Part shown: positions 1 to 7,547 of the stretch, piece after piece | Numbering within the stretch: the first letter of the stretch is position 1 | How the letters are laid out: each line of letters opens with the position of its first letter | DNA from: CAWEHT01 sp963808455 | GTDB lineage: Bacteria > Chloroflexota > Anaerolineae > CG2-30-64-16 | NCBI GenBank assembly: GCA_963808455.1 | Contig: CAWEHT010000309.1 | Span: forward strand, 1 to 21,031 | Direction of reading: 5' to 3' | DNA length: 21,031 bases | Position numbers and translations under genes: made by a program | Notes under the pieces: model-generated | The model's input: only the letters and a program-made list of their open reading frames with translations | Databases searched by the model: none | Told to the model about the DNA's origin: nothing

Positions 1-9
1 ATCATTGCT

Positions 10-162
10 CTAACTTCTGCGCCGAAAGGGTGGTTCTTCGCTCAAAGCCACCGGCGAGTTGACGTGTCCAGCGCCTGTGAGTGCGTCCAGCAAATCCATA
101 AGTGCTGCGGCGCGTTGGGTCAGGCTTTGGTATACTGCATCGCGAAACTGTTGGATAGCCAT
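10..162 (-). pseudogene. Transposase N-terminal remnant (probable)
   Basis: A 50-codon reading frame starts at an ATG (complement of 160-162) and ends at a TAG (10-12). It is too short for the standard ORF cutoff. The peptide contains LMDLLDALTGAGHVNSPVAL followed by SEEPPFRRR. From memory this resembles the N-terminus of a DDE-type transposase family common in Chloroflexota, in which a GHV.SPVALS segment is followed by FRR and then a long catalytic domain. Here the frame stops right after FRRRS, so the gene is either truncated, frameshifted, or continues in another frame beyond the window edge. No terminal inverted repeat or target-site duplication can be made out in 163-300. The family assignment is recall, not a search result, so confidence is moderate. 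Confidence 0.4.
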
Positions 163-399
163 GTGATTTATTGCCTCACAAGCCTTTGTACCAGCAGTTT
201 CTTGTTATGTTAAGGTGCGTGCTTACTTGTTAGGCGGTTGAGCTCTAAACTCAAGTAAAGAGCGCTAGTGCATGTGCAGGGAAGGTCTTCGCCAGCAGCG
301 TCTGTCATGCTGAACGGGTGGACGAGACAACCAGCGTCGCGGCGAGCCGCCAGCGAAGCATCCGTCCCGGCGTCACCGAAAGGGCCTCTTGCTTCTGCG
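163..399. other. Intergenic stretch, no gene recognised
   Basis: This stretch lies between the transposase remnant and the end of the cytidylate-kinase-like gene. It is more AT-rich than the neighbouring genes. I see no convincing coding frame. The only structure is a short imperfect inverted repeat around 238-254 (TTGAG, 7 nt, CTCAA). The sequence upstream of the transposase-like start may be the end of a degraded insertion sequence. Confidence 0.4.
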
Positions 400-1068
400 C
401 TAGGCTCGGCCCGCCAAGGCCTGCCCGGCGTTCACGATGAGCGATACGGCAATCTCAATAGGAACCTGGCCGGTGTTGATGACCAGGTGATAGAGCAAAG
501 GATCCTGCCAATTCAAGCCATGGTAGCGGCTCAGATAGCCGGACCGCGCCCGGTCGCTATCGCGCACCAGCCTGCCGGCGGCTGCGGGCGGCACATTCAA
601 TTGCTCGGCCACGTGTGCCACGCGTGCTTCGACGGGCGCCACGATTTGCACATGACAGGCATTCTGGTCGCCGCGCAGCCAGATCTGGCTCCCCTGGCCT
701 AGGATCAGCACATTGCCCCGGGAAGCGATGTCTTTGATGAGCAGGCCCAGCGTGCGCACCCCTTCTTCTAAAGACAGGCTGGCCGGCCGCAGCATGGGCA
801 CGATGATACTACCCAAAGGGTTGGCCGACGCCAAAGGGGAGCCACCCAGGTGCGGAGACGAAGCGCCCAAGGAGTCCAGGAATTCGGCTGCCAGGCTGCG
901 CCGCCGCTCATACATGAGTTGCTGGAGCAGGCTATCGGAAAGCCCGGCAGCTAAGGCGATGCCGTAGATCTGTGCACGATCGATCAGCCGCAACCCGCAG
1001 GCTGCTGCCACGCGCGCCGCTATCAGGTCGCCTTGGCTGCCCATCTGGCGCGAAAGCGTGATAATCAT
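400..1068 (-). CDS. Cytidylate kinase-like family protein
   Basis: A 222-residue protein. The N-terminus MIITLSRQMGSQGDLIA followed by a LIDRAQI segment matches the pattern of the cytidylate-kinase-like family (Pfam AAK-like CMP kinase homologues), where ISRQ.GS.G replaces a canonical Walker A. The middle holds GNVLILGQGSQIWL and the C-terminal half an R.A.SGYLSRYHGLNWQDP segment typical of the family. The usual P-loop lysine is not evident, so real CMP-kinase activity is uncertain; members are often annotated only as kinase-like. The ATG at 1068 lies 9 nt after the stop of the PIN/TRAM gene, so the two are almost certainly cotranscribed with this gene last. The frame is intact. Family call fairly secure, function unknown. 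Confidence 0.75.
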   Translation of the reverse strand: MIITLSRQMGSQGDLIAARVAAACGLRLIDRAQIYGIALAAGLSDSLLQQLMYERRRSLAAEFLDSLGASSPHLGGSPLASANPLGSIIVPMLRPASLSLEEGVRTLGLLIKDIASRGNVLILGQGSQIWLRGDQNACHVQIVAPVEARVAHVAEQLNVPPAAAGRLVRDSDRARSGYLSRYHGLNWQDPLLYHLVINTGQVPIEIAVSLIVNAGQALAGRA

Positions 1069-1077
1069 CTACCTGCT

Positions 1078-2148
1078 TCAGCGATTGGGTACAGCAAAGA
1101 TCATGCGCCCGGCGTTGGTCTGCAGCACTTTGGTAACCGTGACCTCGATGGTGTTGTCCATATGGCGCCGCCCATTCTCGACAACGACCATGGTCCCGTC
1201 GTCCAGGTAGCCGATGCCTTGATTGGCCTCCTTGCCTTCCTGGATAATGTGGATCCCCATGGATTCACCGGGCAGCACAACTGCCTTCACGGCATTGCTG
1301 AGCTCGTTGATGTTGAGGATCGAGACGCCTTGCAGGCCGGCGACACGGTTGAGGTTATAGTCGTTGGTTACGATCGGGCACGACATCCGGTGAGCCAGCT
1401 CGATGAGCTTGGCATCCACCTGCCTGGCATTATCCACATCCATGTCGATGATCTGCACGGCCGCGGGTGACTCCCGCTGCATCTGGTTGAGCATCTCTAA
1501 TCCACGACGCCCGCGGTTACGCCGCAACGGGTCTGGCGAGTCGGCGATGTATTGAAGCTCGGCGAGCACAAAACGCGGCACCAGCATGGGCGAGCGGATG
1601 AAGCCGGTCCTGGCGATATCCGCGATCCGCCCGTCGATCACGACGCTGGTATCCAGCAGGACCGCGTTGCCCCCTCCATTTCCATTCGAGGAACTATGGT
1701 CATCGTCGTCGTCGGCGACCACATGCGCGGCACGCCGGCGGAAGAGAGCGAAAATGTCCTTCTGCCTTACGACCATGACCGTGATACCTAGCCAGCCAAA
1801 GAGCACAGTGCCAATCGTGGGCAGGATGGCACCGAAGGGGCCGGGCAGATGGGACAGCGGCAGCGCCAGCAGGGCAGCAATAATGAGGCCGATGACCAAC
1901 CCGATGGTCGCGGAGAGCAGCTGCAGGGCCGTCATCTCGCGCACCTTGTGGATCATCCATCCGGCAGGCCGCGTGGTGAGCCAGGGCGTGATCAGCCATC
2001 CGACAACAGCGCCGACAACGCACAACGGAACCACGTACTTCAGTGAGCTGATCGTGGATTGGTTCGACGCCCACAGCATCCCCGCCTGCCAACCGATAAT
2101 ACCAAGAAGAATAAATCCAATGATACGAGAAATACGTTCGGCGGTCAT
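1078..2148 (-). CDS. Membrane-anchored PIN/TRAM domain protein (YacL-like)
   Basis: A 356-residue intact frame. Four hydrophobic helices are visible at about residues 7-25, 37-56, 75-98 and 104-127. A low-complexity linker with five consecutive Asp (146-150) and a Ser/Asn/Gly run follows. A PIN nuclease fold spans about 163-290 with its acidic set: D166 in LLDTS, E197 in LAELQ, D245 in QVDAKL and D263 in TNDYN. A TRAM RNA-binding domain fills 292-356. This is the architecture of Bacillus YacL, a putative ribonuclease with four membrane helices. All expected acidic residues are present, so it could be catalytically active on RNA at the membrane. It precedes the cytidylate-kinase-like gene by 9 nt. 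A possible promoter lies at 2251-2279 and a weak AAAGG site upstream of the ATG. Confidence 0.88.
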   Translation of the reverse strand: MTAERISRIIGFILLGIIGWQAGMLWASNQSTISSLKYVVPLCVVGAVVGWLITPWLTTRPAGWMIHKVREMTALQLLSATIGLVIGLIIAALLALPLSHLPGPFGAILPTIGTVLFGWLGITVMVVRQKDIFALFRRRAAHVVADDDDDHSSSNGNGGGNAVLLDTSVVIDGRIADIARTGFIRSPMLVPRFVLAELQYIADSPDPLRRNRGRRGLEMLNQMQRESPAAVQIIDMDVDNARQVDAKLIELAHRMSCPIVTNDYNLNRVAGLQGVSILNINELSNAVKAVVLPGESMGIHIIQEGKEANQGIGYLDDGTMVVVENGRRHMDNTIEVTVTKVLQTNAGRMIFAVPNR

Positions 2149-2250
2149 TGGGCTGTACCTTTCATTTGATTGTCCGACTGCGATCGTAGTTACGCGCGAG
2201 GCCTGCTAACCCCTCCTCTCATAGGGAGCACAGCGAAAATATCTATCGTC

Positions 2251-2279
2251 ATGATACACCTTATTTGCGCATTTCGCAA
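2251..2279 (-). promoter_or_regulatory. Candidate promoter for PIN/TRAM-cytidylate kinase-like operon
   Basis: On the minus strand TTGCGA (2274-2279) and TATCAT (2251-2256) are separated by 17 bp, a reasonable sigma-70-type pair. It lies in the 179-bp gap between the rRNA methyltransferase stop and the PIN/TRAM start, about 100 nt upstream of the latter. This gap is noticeably AT-richer than its surroundings. Prediction from motif and spacing only. Confidence 0.45.
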
Positions 2280-2327
2280 TGCTGCGCCGGCCCAGAAGAA
2301 TGGCAAATCGCGTGGCAATAGACTCGC

Positions 2328-3119
2328 TCAGCGCTTGCCCGCCCGCTGGCGCCTCTGCCGGCCGGCCTCGAACAGCAAGACGGTGGCTGCCATCGCGACG
2401 TTGAGCGACTCGGCCGCGCCTGCCATCGGGATCGCCACGCGACCAAGGCTGATGCCGACCGCCTCGGCGGCCGGCCCGGCTGTCTCACTGCTGAGGATCA
2501 GCGCGCTGGGCCCTGTCCAGTCAATTGCATCATAAGCATATGGCCCGCGCGCATCGGCCAGCCAGATGGCGCAGCCACTGAGGTGTCGATACGCGGCCTC
2601 CCAACTCACATTGCTGACCAACGGCAGTCTGAAATGCGCGCCCATACCGGCCCTCACGGCTTTTGGCCCATAGGCGTCGGCGCAGCCGCGTGTCAAGAGC
2701 ACCAAGTCCGCCCCTGCGGCCTCCGCGCTGCGCAAGATCGTGCCGAGATTGCCCGGGTCGCGCACCCGGTCTAGCAGTAGGGCCAGTGTGGGCTGAGACG
2801 GCAGCGTGGGATGCGGGATGGGAAGAACGGCGATCAGGCCCTGCGAAGTGACCGTATCGCTCAGCGTCGCGAAGACAGCCGGCGCGAGCTCGTACAATGG
2901 CACGCCCGCAGCATCGGCTTGGTCCAGCAACACCGGCACGCGAGAGTTAGAGGCGGCACCGGCCACATAAAAAATTAGAGCGGGTTTGATCCCCGCTCCC
3001 ATCGCGTCCTCAACCAGCCGCACACCTTCAGCCAGGCACTGGCCATACTGCTCTCGCCCTCGACGCTCCAGCAAGGCCCTCGCCTGCTTGACCCTGGAAT
3101 TATCGGCGCTGACAATCAC
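2328..3119 (-). CDS. TrmH/SpoU-family RNA 2'-O-methyltransferase
   Basis: A 263-residue intact protein starting with GTG at 3119. An N-terminal substrate-binding domain (residues 1-105) opens with NSRVKQARALLERRGR, typical of the SpoU_sub_bind type. The SPOUT catalytic domain has motif 1 DPGNLGTILRSAEAAG (121-136), motif 2 ALILSSETAGP (206-216) and motif 3 VAIPMAGAAESLNVAMAA (228-245), which builds the knotted SAM pocket. Motif 2 departs from the usual GNEGxG: only the Glu is kept. It probably methylates a ribose in 23S rRNA or tRNA using SAM; the exact site cannot be read from sequence. The gene starts 11 nt after the rplT stop, a common placement, so it is likely the last gene of the infC-rpmI-rplT transcript. 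A separate promoter candidate follows downstream. Confidence 0.85.
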   Translation of the reverse strand: MIVSADNSRVKQARALLERRGREQYGQCLAEGVRLVEDAMGAGIKPALIFYVAGAASNSRVPVLLDQADAAGVPLYELAPAVFATLSDTVTSQGLIAVLPIPHPTLPSQPTLALLLDRVRDPGNLGTILRSAEAAGADLVLLTRGCADAYGPKAVRAGMGAHFRLPLVSNVSWEAAYRHLSGCAIWLADARGPYAYDAIDWTGPSALILSSETAGPAAEAVGISLGRVAIPMAGAAESLNVAMAATVLLFEAGRQRRQRAGKR

Positions 3120-3130
3120 AAACGGATGGA

Positions 3131-3490
3131 TTACGCGGCTCGCCCGGCCTTTGCGACCTCGACCACCCGCGTGAAGACAGCCGGATCGCTGACCGCCAAA
3201 TCAGCCAGGATCTTGCGGTCCAGGATGATATTGGCCTGCTTCATGGCATGCACAAGCCGGCTGTATGATATGCCGTTCATGCGCGCCGCCGCATTGATAC
3301 GTGCGATCCACAGCTGGCGCATATCCCGGCGCCGCCGCCGGCGATCGCGGGTGGCATAAAACAGCGACTTCAGCATCGCCTGGTTGGCCTTGCGCCACAG
3401 CAGATGCCGCGACATGCGCTGGCCCTTGGTCAGCTTCAGGATCTTGTTATGCCGGCGACGGGTTACGTACCCGCCCTTCACTCTTGTCAT
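3131..3490 (-). CDS. rplT: 50S ribosomal protein L20
   Basis: 119 residues, the normal length for bL20, uninterrupted. It begins MTRVKGGYVTRRRHNKILKL, has the basic N-terminal tail that threads through 23S rRNA, and continues with the family's YATRDRRRRRRDMRQLWI and RINAAARMNGISYSRL segments. The ATG at 3490 is preceded by AGGAG at good spacing. L20 is an early assembly protein of the large subunit and, in E. coli and Bacillus, also represses its own operon by binding the mRNA leader. It follows rpmI on the same strand, but with an unusually long 256-nt gap containing several GC-rich hairpins. Confidence 0.96.
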   Translation of the reverse strand: MTRVKGGYVTRRRHNKILKLTKGQRMSRHLLWRKANQAMLKSLFYATRDRRRRRRDMRQLWIARINAAARMNGISYSRLVHAMKQANIILDRKILADLAVSDPAVFTRVVEVAKAGRAA

Positions 3491-3746
3491 ATAGTAGTCT
3501 CCTCGTCACTATGGCGGCTGGTAGACCCAGCACTTCATGGGCCACGGGGCACCTTTGCTTGTGGTGCCTGAACGGGCGCGCCAGCAGGCGCTTGCGCCTC
3601 ACTGTCTCGAACAGGGCAACCGGCCAGCATACCTCGCACCGGTAGCAGACCTCACCGCCAGCCAAACCCCGGCCGGGCCCAGCGCTCATGCCCGGCAACT
3701 CGGCATATGTGAGCCGCCAATGGGCAGCCTGCGCCGGGCTGCCTCT
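3491..3746 (-). other. Long rpmI-rplT spacer with GC hairpins
   Basis: This 256-nt spacer separates two genes that are usually only tens of bases apart. It has no convincing coding frame. Visible self-complementary elements are GGCAGCC/GGCTGCC with a 7-nt loop at 3723-3743, immediately after the rpmI stop, and GGCACC/GGTGCC around 3559-3580. Neither is followed by a U-tract on the minus strand, so they are not classical terminators. They could be mRNA stability, processing or L20-binding elements. Confidence 0.4.
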
Positions 3747-3949
3747 TCAGTCCATGTAAGGGGCTAAGGTCTGCACCCGCTTTTCGGCGGATTGCACTTC
3801 GGTGACTTCGCTCTGGCGGTACTTGATCAGCGTGCCGCGGACTTGTGGCGGCGCAGGTGGCCGCGGCCCTGGTGCATCCGCACCAGCTTCCCGTTGCCCG
3901 TGTGGCGAAAGCGCTTCGCCGTCGCCTTGTGGGTCTTGATCTTAGGCAT
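3747..3949 (-). CDS. rpmI: 50S ribosomal protein L35 (frameshifted in this sequence)
   Basis: Missed by simple ORF finding because of a frameshift. From ATG 3949 the frame reads MPKIKTHKATAKRFRHTGNG, then KLVRMHQGRGHLRRHKSA, and hits a premature TGA. In the next frame the sequence continues as TLIKYRQSEVTEVQSAEKR and VQTLAPYMD, ending at a TGA at 3747-3749. Together this is the typical bL35 sequence at its normal length (about 67 residues). One G appears to be missing around 3835-3842, where GCGGCACG likely should read GCGGGCACG. GGAGG at 3958-3962 is a good ribosome-binding site. L35 is a small basic 50S protein encoded between infC and rplT in most bacteria. Loss of it is unlikely in a living cell with the rest of the operon intact, so I read the shift as a sequence error. 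Confidence 0.85.
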
Positions 3950-4147
3950 GTCAGCATCCTCCGAACACAAAAAGTGAAACGTGAGCGGTGGACCGTGTAT
4001 TGCTTACCGCCTGCACGCTCCACGCCAACCGTTTCACGTGATTGCCCGCCACGCTGCGCTCACCGGGATCAGCCCAGACAGGCATAGCCTGCATGCTGCG
4101 ACGGACGCCGGTGTCCCGCGAAGAGAATACCGCGTTAGCCGTGCCCC

Positions 4148-4672
4148 CTACTTTTTGGCCAGACTCGGGCTCAACAGCATGAACAGATTCTGGCCCTCGA
4201 GGTTGGGCTGGACCTCGATGACGGCGGCTTCACCGAGCTTCTCCGCAAACAGGGCGAGTTGCTCCCGTGCAATCTCTGGATGCGTGATCTCTCGGCCGCG
4301 GAAACGCACGCTAACCTTGACTTTGCTGCCCTCGTCCAGGAAGCTCAGCGTTTGTCGCACCTTGGTATCCATGTCATGCTCGCCGGTACGAGGCTTGAGC
4401 CGGATCTCCTTGATATCGATGATCTTCTGGCTCTTGCGTGCCTCGCGCTCCTTCTTCTGCCGCTCGTATTGGAACTTCCCGAAGTCGAGCAGGCGGCAGA
4501 CAGGCGGCACGGCATTCGGCGCCACTTCTACCAGGTCAAGGTTGCGCTCCTGGGCCAGGCGCAACGCCTCGTAGGTCGGAATGACGCCCAGCTGGGCACC
4601 ATTCTCGTTAACCACGCGCACCTCGCGCACCCGGATCATTTCATTAATGCGTGTGCTCTTGCTAGTGGCGAT
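4148..4672 (-). CDS. infC: Translation initiation factor IF-3
   Basis: IF-3 binds the 30S subunit, blocks premature 50S joining and proofreads the start codon. The N-domain (INEMIRVREVRVVNENGAQL, LDLVEVAPNAVPPVCRLLDF), the basic linker (GKFQYERQKKEREARKSQK) and the C-domain (IDIKEIRLKPRTGEHD, KVKVSVRFRGREITHPE) are all present and intact. The first ATG (4639) would start inside the conserved INE..RVREV segment and has no ribosome-binding site. Upstream in frame are an ATT (4648) and an ATC (4672). The ATC has AGGGA 8 nt before it and gives IATSKSTRINE, a good fit to the family N-terminus. I therefore place the start at ATC 4672 (174 residues). infC in E. coli is the classic gene with an AUU start, which IF-3 itself discriminates against. 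A consensus promoter lies at 4761-4790. Confidence 0.9.
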   Translation of the reverse strand: MATSKSTRINEMIRVREVRVVNENGAQLGVIPTYEALRLAQERNLDLVEVAPNAVPPVCRLLDFGKFQYERQKKEREARKSQKIIDIKEIRLKPRTGEHDMDTKVRQTLSFLDEGSKVKVSVRFRGREITHPEIAREQLALFAEKLGEAAVIEVQPNLEGQNLFMLLSPSLAKK

Positions 4673-4717
4673 ACTGTAATTCCCTCTTCCTCACATGGGT
4701 CCAGGCAGGACCGTGCG

Positions 4718-4748
4718 GATAACAACAAGCGGCCCTTGCGGGCCCGCT
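4718..4748 (-). promoter_or_regulatory. Attenuator-like hairpin in infC leader
   Basis: On the minus strand, between promoter and infC, AGCGG pairs with CCGCT and CCC with GGG around a GCAA loop (one bulged G), followed directly by a T-rich run TTGTTGTTAT. This has the shape of an intrinsic terminator placed in the 5' leader. In Bacillus the infC-rpmI-rplT leader is attenuated by L20; a similar role here is plausible but inferred from position and shape only. Confidence 0.4.
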
Positions 4749-4760
4749 GGTGTAACGCCG

Positions 4761-4790
4761 ACTATAACATGACGCCCCGAGCCGTGTCAA
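4761..4790 (-). promoter_or_regulatory. Promoter of infC-rpmI-rplT operon
   Basis: Minus-strand TTGACA (4785-4790) and TATAGT (4761-4766) separated by 18 bp: a full consensus -35 and a five-of-six -10 element. Expected transcription start is near 4753, giving a leader of about 80 nt before the infC ATC start. No other such pair is seen between thrS and infC. Confidence 0.75.
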
Positions 4791-4820
4791 ATGCGGCGGG
4801 CGGCGGCATCAGCCAATGAG

Positions 4821-4859
4821 CGCGATGTCTCGAAGCGTGCCTGGCTTCGAGACATCGCG
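4821..4859. terminator. Perfect 16-bp stem-loop between thrS and infC
   Basis: CGCGATGTCTCGAAGC (4821-4836) is exactly complementary to GCTTCGAGACATCGCG (4844-4859), with a 7-nt loop GTGCCTG. It lies about 40 nt past the thrS stop, where a transcription terminator is expected. There is no U-tract on either strand, so it may act as a 3'-end stabiliser, a processing site or a U-tract-less terminator. Labelled terminator on position and stem strength only. Confidence 0.5.
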
Positions 4860-4901
4860 TGTGAGGGCTGCGGCCACACGGCCCGATGGCGCGCTTGCCG
4901 G

Positions 4902-6742
<1,841 letters not shown>

Positions 6743-6763
6743 TTGCGTTCTCCTTACGAACCC

Positions 6764-6795
6764 AACAAAAACTCCCCGCCCATTGGGGCGAGGAG
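6764..6795 (-). terminator. Intrinsic terminator of the T-box leader (left copy)
   Basis: A 10-bp GC-rich stem with one U-G pair (CTCCTCGCCC with GGGCGGGGAG) is followed by TTTTTGTT. The 5' half shares bases with the T-box antiterminator region, so binding of uncharged tRNA-Thr would disrupt it. Confidence 0.88.
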
Positions 6796-7005
6796 CTCGC
6801 GGTGCCACCCAACTTGCGTCCCCACCCGTCGGGCAGAGACCATCTCTGGCAGCCAATAACGGGGCCAGCCGGGGCGCCATACTCTCGACCCGATTTGAGG
6901 CGCCCGCTTCCCGGGTGGTTTTCGGTGAAGCCACAGCGAGGCAGGTTTCCAGCCAGGGCCTGCCCTCTCTGGCGCTCGCAGCGCCACCTACTCGTCCCGA
7001 TCAAC
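6764..7005 (-). ncRNA. T-box riboswitch upstream of thrS (left copy)
   Basis: A leader RNA that senses uncharged tRNA-Thr and lets transcription proceed into thrS. Read on the minus strand it has GACGAGTA at the base of Stem I, then CCAGAGAGGG, a GGCTGGAAACCTGCC distal region, and GCTTCACCGAAAACC, in which ACC (6924-6926) is the probable threonine specifier codon. The hallmark T-box GGGTGGCACCGCG is at 6798-6810. It overlaps the competing terminator CTCCTCGCCC/GGGCGGGGAG (6772-6795), followed by TTTTTGTT (6764-6771). The thrS ribosome-binding site is only about 9 nt further. The leader's 5' boundary is approximate. It starts only about 28 nt after tRNA-Val, with no obvious promoter between. 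Confidence 0.93.
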
Positions 7006-7032
7006 GCTTTTGCCTATTGGCGAACAACTGCC

Positions 7033-7109
7033 TGGTGGGCGGTATAGGACTTGAACCTACGACCTCGTCGATGTCAACGACGCGCTCTAGCCAGCTGAGC
7101 TAACCGCCC
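7033..7109 (-). tRNA. tRNA-Val (anticodon GAC, left copy)
   Basis: A 77-nt cloverleaf on the minus strand. The acceptor is GGGCGGT/ACCGCCC with an A discriminator and encoded CCA. The D stem is GCTC/GAGC. The anticodon arm CGTCG-TTGACAT-CGACG gives GAC, reading GUC/GUU valine codons. The T arm is GTAGG-TTCAAGT-CCTAT. All stems pair (one G-U in the T stem). A strong promoter lies just upstream at 7121-7149. The 3' CCA ends about 28 nt before the T-box leader of thrS. Confidence 0.95.
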
Positions 7110-7120
7110 ACAGCGCCTGA

Positions 7121-7149
7121 ATTATACCTGCTCCGCTACCACTTGGCAA
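7121..7149 (-). promoter_or_regulatory. Promoter of tRNA-Val (and probably thrS)
   Basis: Minus-strand TTGCCA (7144-7149) and a perfect TATAAT (7121-7126) are 17 bp apart. The expected transcription start is about 5 nt before the mature tRNA 5' end at 7109. As there is only about 28 nt between tRNA and T-box, this is the best candidate promoter for thrS as well. Confidence 0.78.
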
Positions 7150-7200
7150 ATCGCCCCGCGTGCTGTCACAGAGCAGCCACCTGGCGCCGAAGATGGGCTT

Positions 7201-7233
7201 GCAGTCGGCGTGTCCACTGCCTTACACGACTGC
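7201..7233. other. Stem-loop after the anti-sigma gene
   Basis: GCAGTCG plus GTGT on the left pairs with ACAC plus CGACTGC on the right (11 bp with a 2-nt bulge and a 10-nt loop). It lies 39 nt past the anti-sigma stop, in the 122-nt gap before the tRNA-Val promoter. It is a candidate terminator or 3'-end stem of the regulator/sigma/anti-sigma transcript, though no U-tract follows. Confidence 0.4.
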
Positions 7234-7271
7234 CGCCGCTGCGCCTGGCACGCCGGCAGCCCATTGTGCGG

Positions 7272-7547
7272 CTATGCCTGGTCCCGGCTCGCGTTCAGAT
7301 GCAACACCGCATACAGCCGGTCGCGCGCCCCAGACGGCAAGTCTTCGTGGCCGTACGTCCGGTAGAGCACGATGGTCTCGCGCAACGTGTCAACCATCAC
7401 CCGGCAGTTGCCGCACTCGGCCAGGTGGCGCTCGATCTCAGCGCAGAGGCTCTCATCAACCTCACCATCTATGTACTCCGACAAGGCGCCCAGCAGTTCT
7501 TTACAGTGACCCGGTTCGTGCATACGCCCCCCGCGCAGTAAGTCCAT
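7272..7547 (-). CDS. Zinc-finger anti-sigma factor (left copy)
   Basis: 91 residues with the anti-sigma zinc-finger (ZAS) signature HLAECGNC: H41, C45 and C48 form Hx3Cx2C. It is preceded by a helix carrying CKELLGALSEYIDGEVD and followed by MVDTLRETIVLYR, the helical pattern that wraps around region 2 of an ECF sigma factor. No membrane helix is present, so it is a soluble anti-sigma factor, of the kind that often responds to redox or ligand signals. ATG 7547 overlaps the end of the sigma gene by 47 nt; the inner ATG at 7523 also overlaps and has a G-rich stretch before it, so the start is uncertain. The overlap implies coupled translation and balanced levels of the pair. Confidence 0.88.
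   Translation of the reverse strand: MDLLRGGRMHEPGHCKELLGALSEYIDGEVDESLCAEIERHLAECGNCRVMVDTLRETIVLYRTYGHEDLPSGARDRLYAVLHLNASRDQA

Noticed and set aside
268..702. 144-codon plus-strand frame near the left end
   Set aside because: It is mostly antisense to the cytidylate-kinase-like gene, has no ribosome-binding site and shows no family resemblance.
1690..1720. Triplet repeat GTC/GAC as a microsatellite
   Set aside because: It simply encodes the five Asp residues in the linker of the PIN/TRAM protein; too short to be notable.
7050..7085. TTGACA inside the tRNA-Val anticodon loop as a thrS promoter
   Set aside because: The hexamer matches a -35 box, but no acceptable -10 lies 16-18 bp downstream; the bases are explained by the tRNA anticodon arm.
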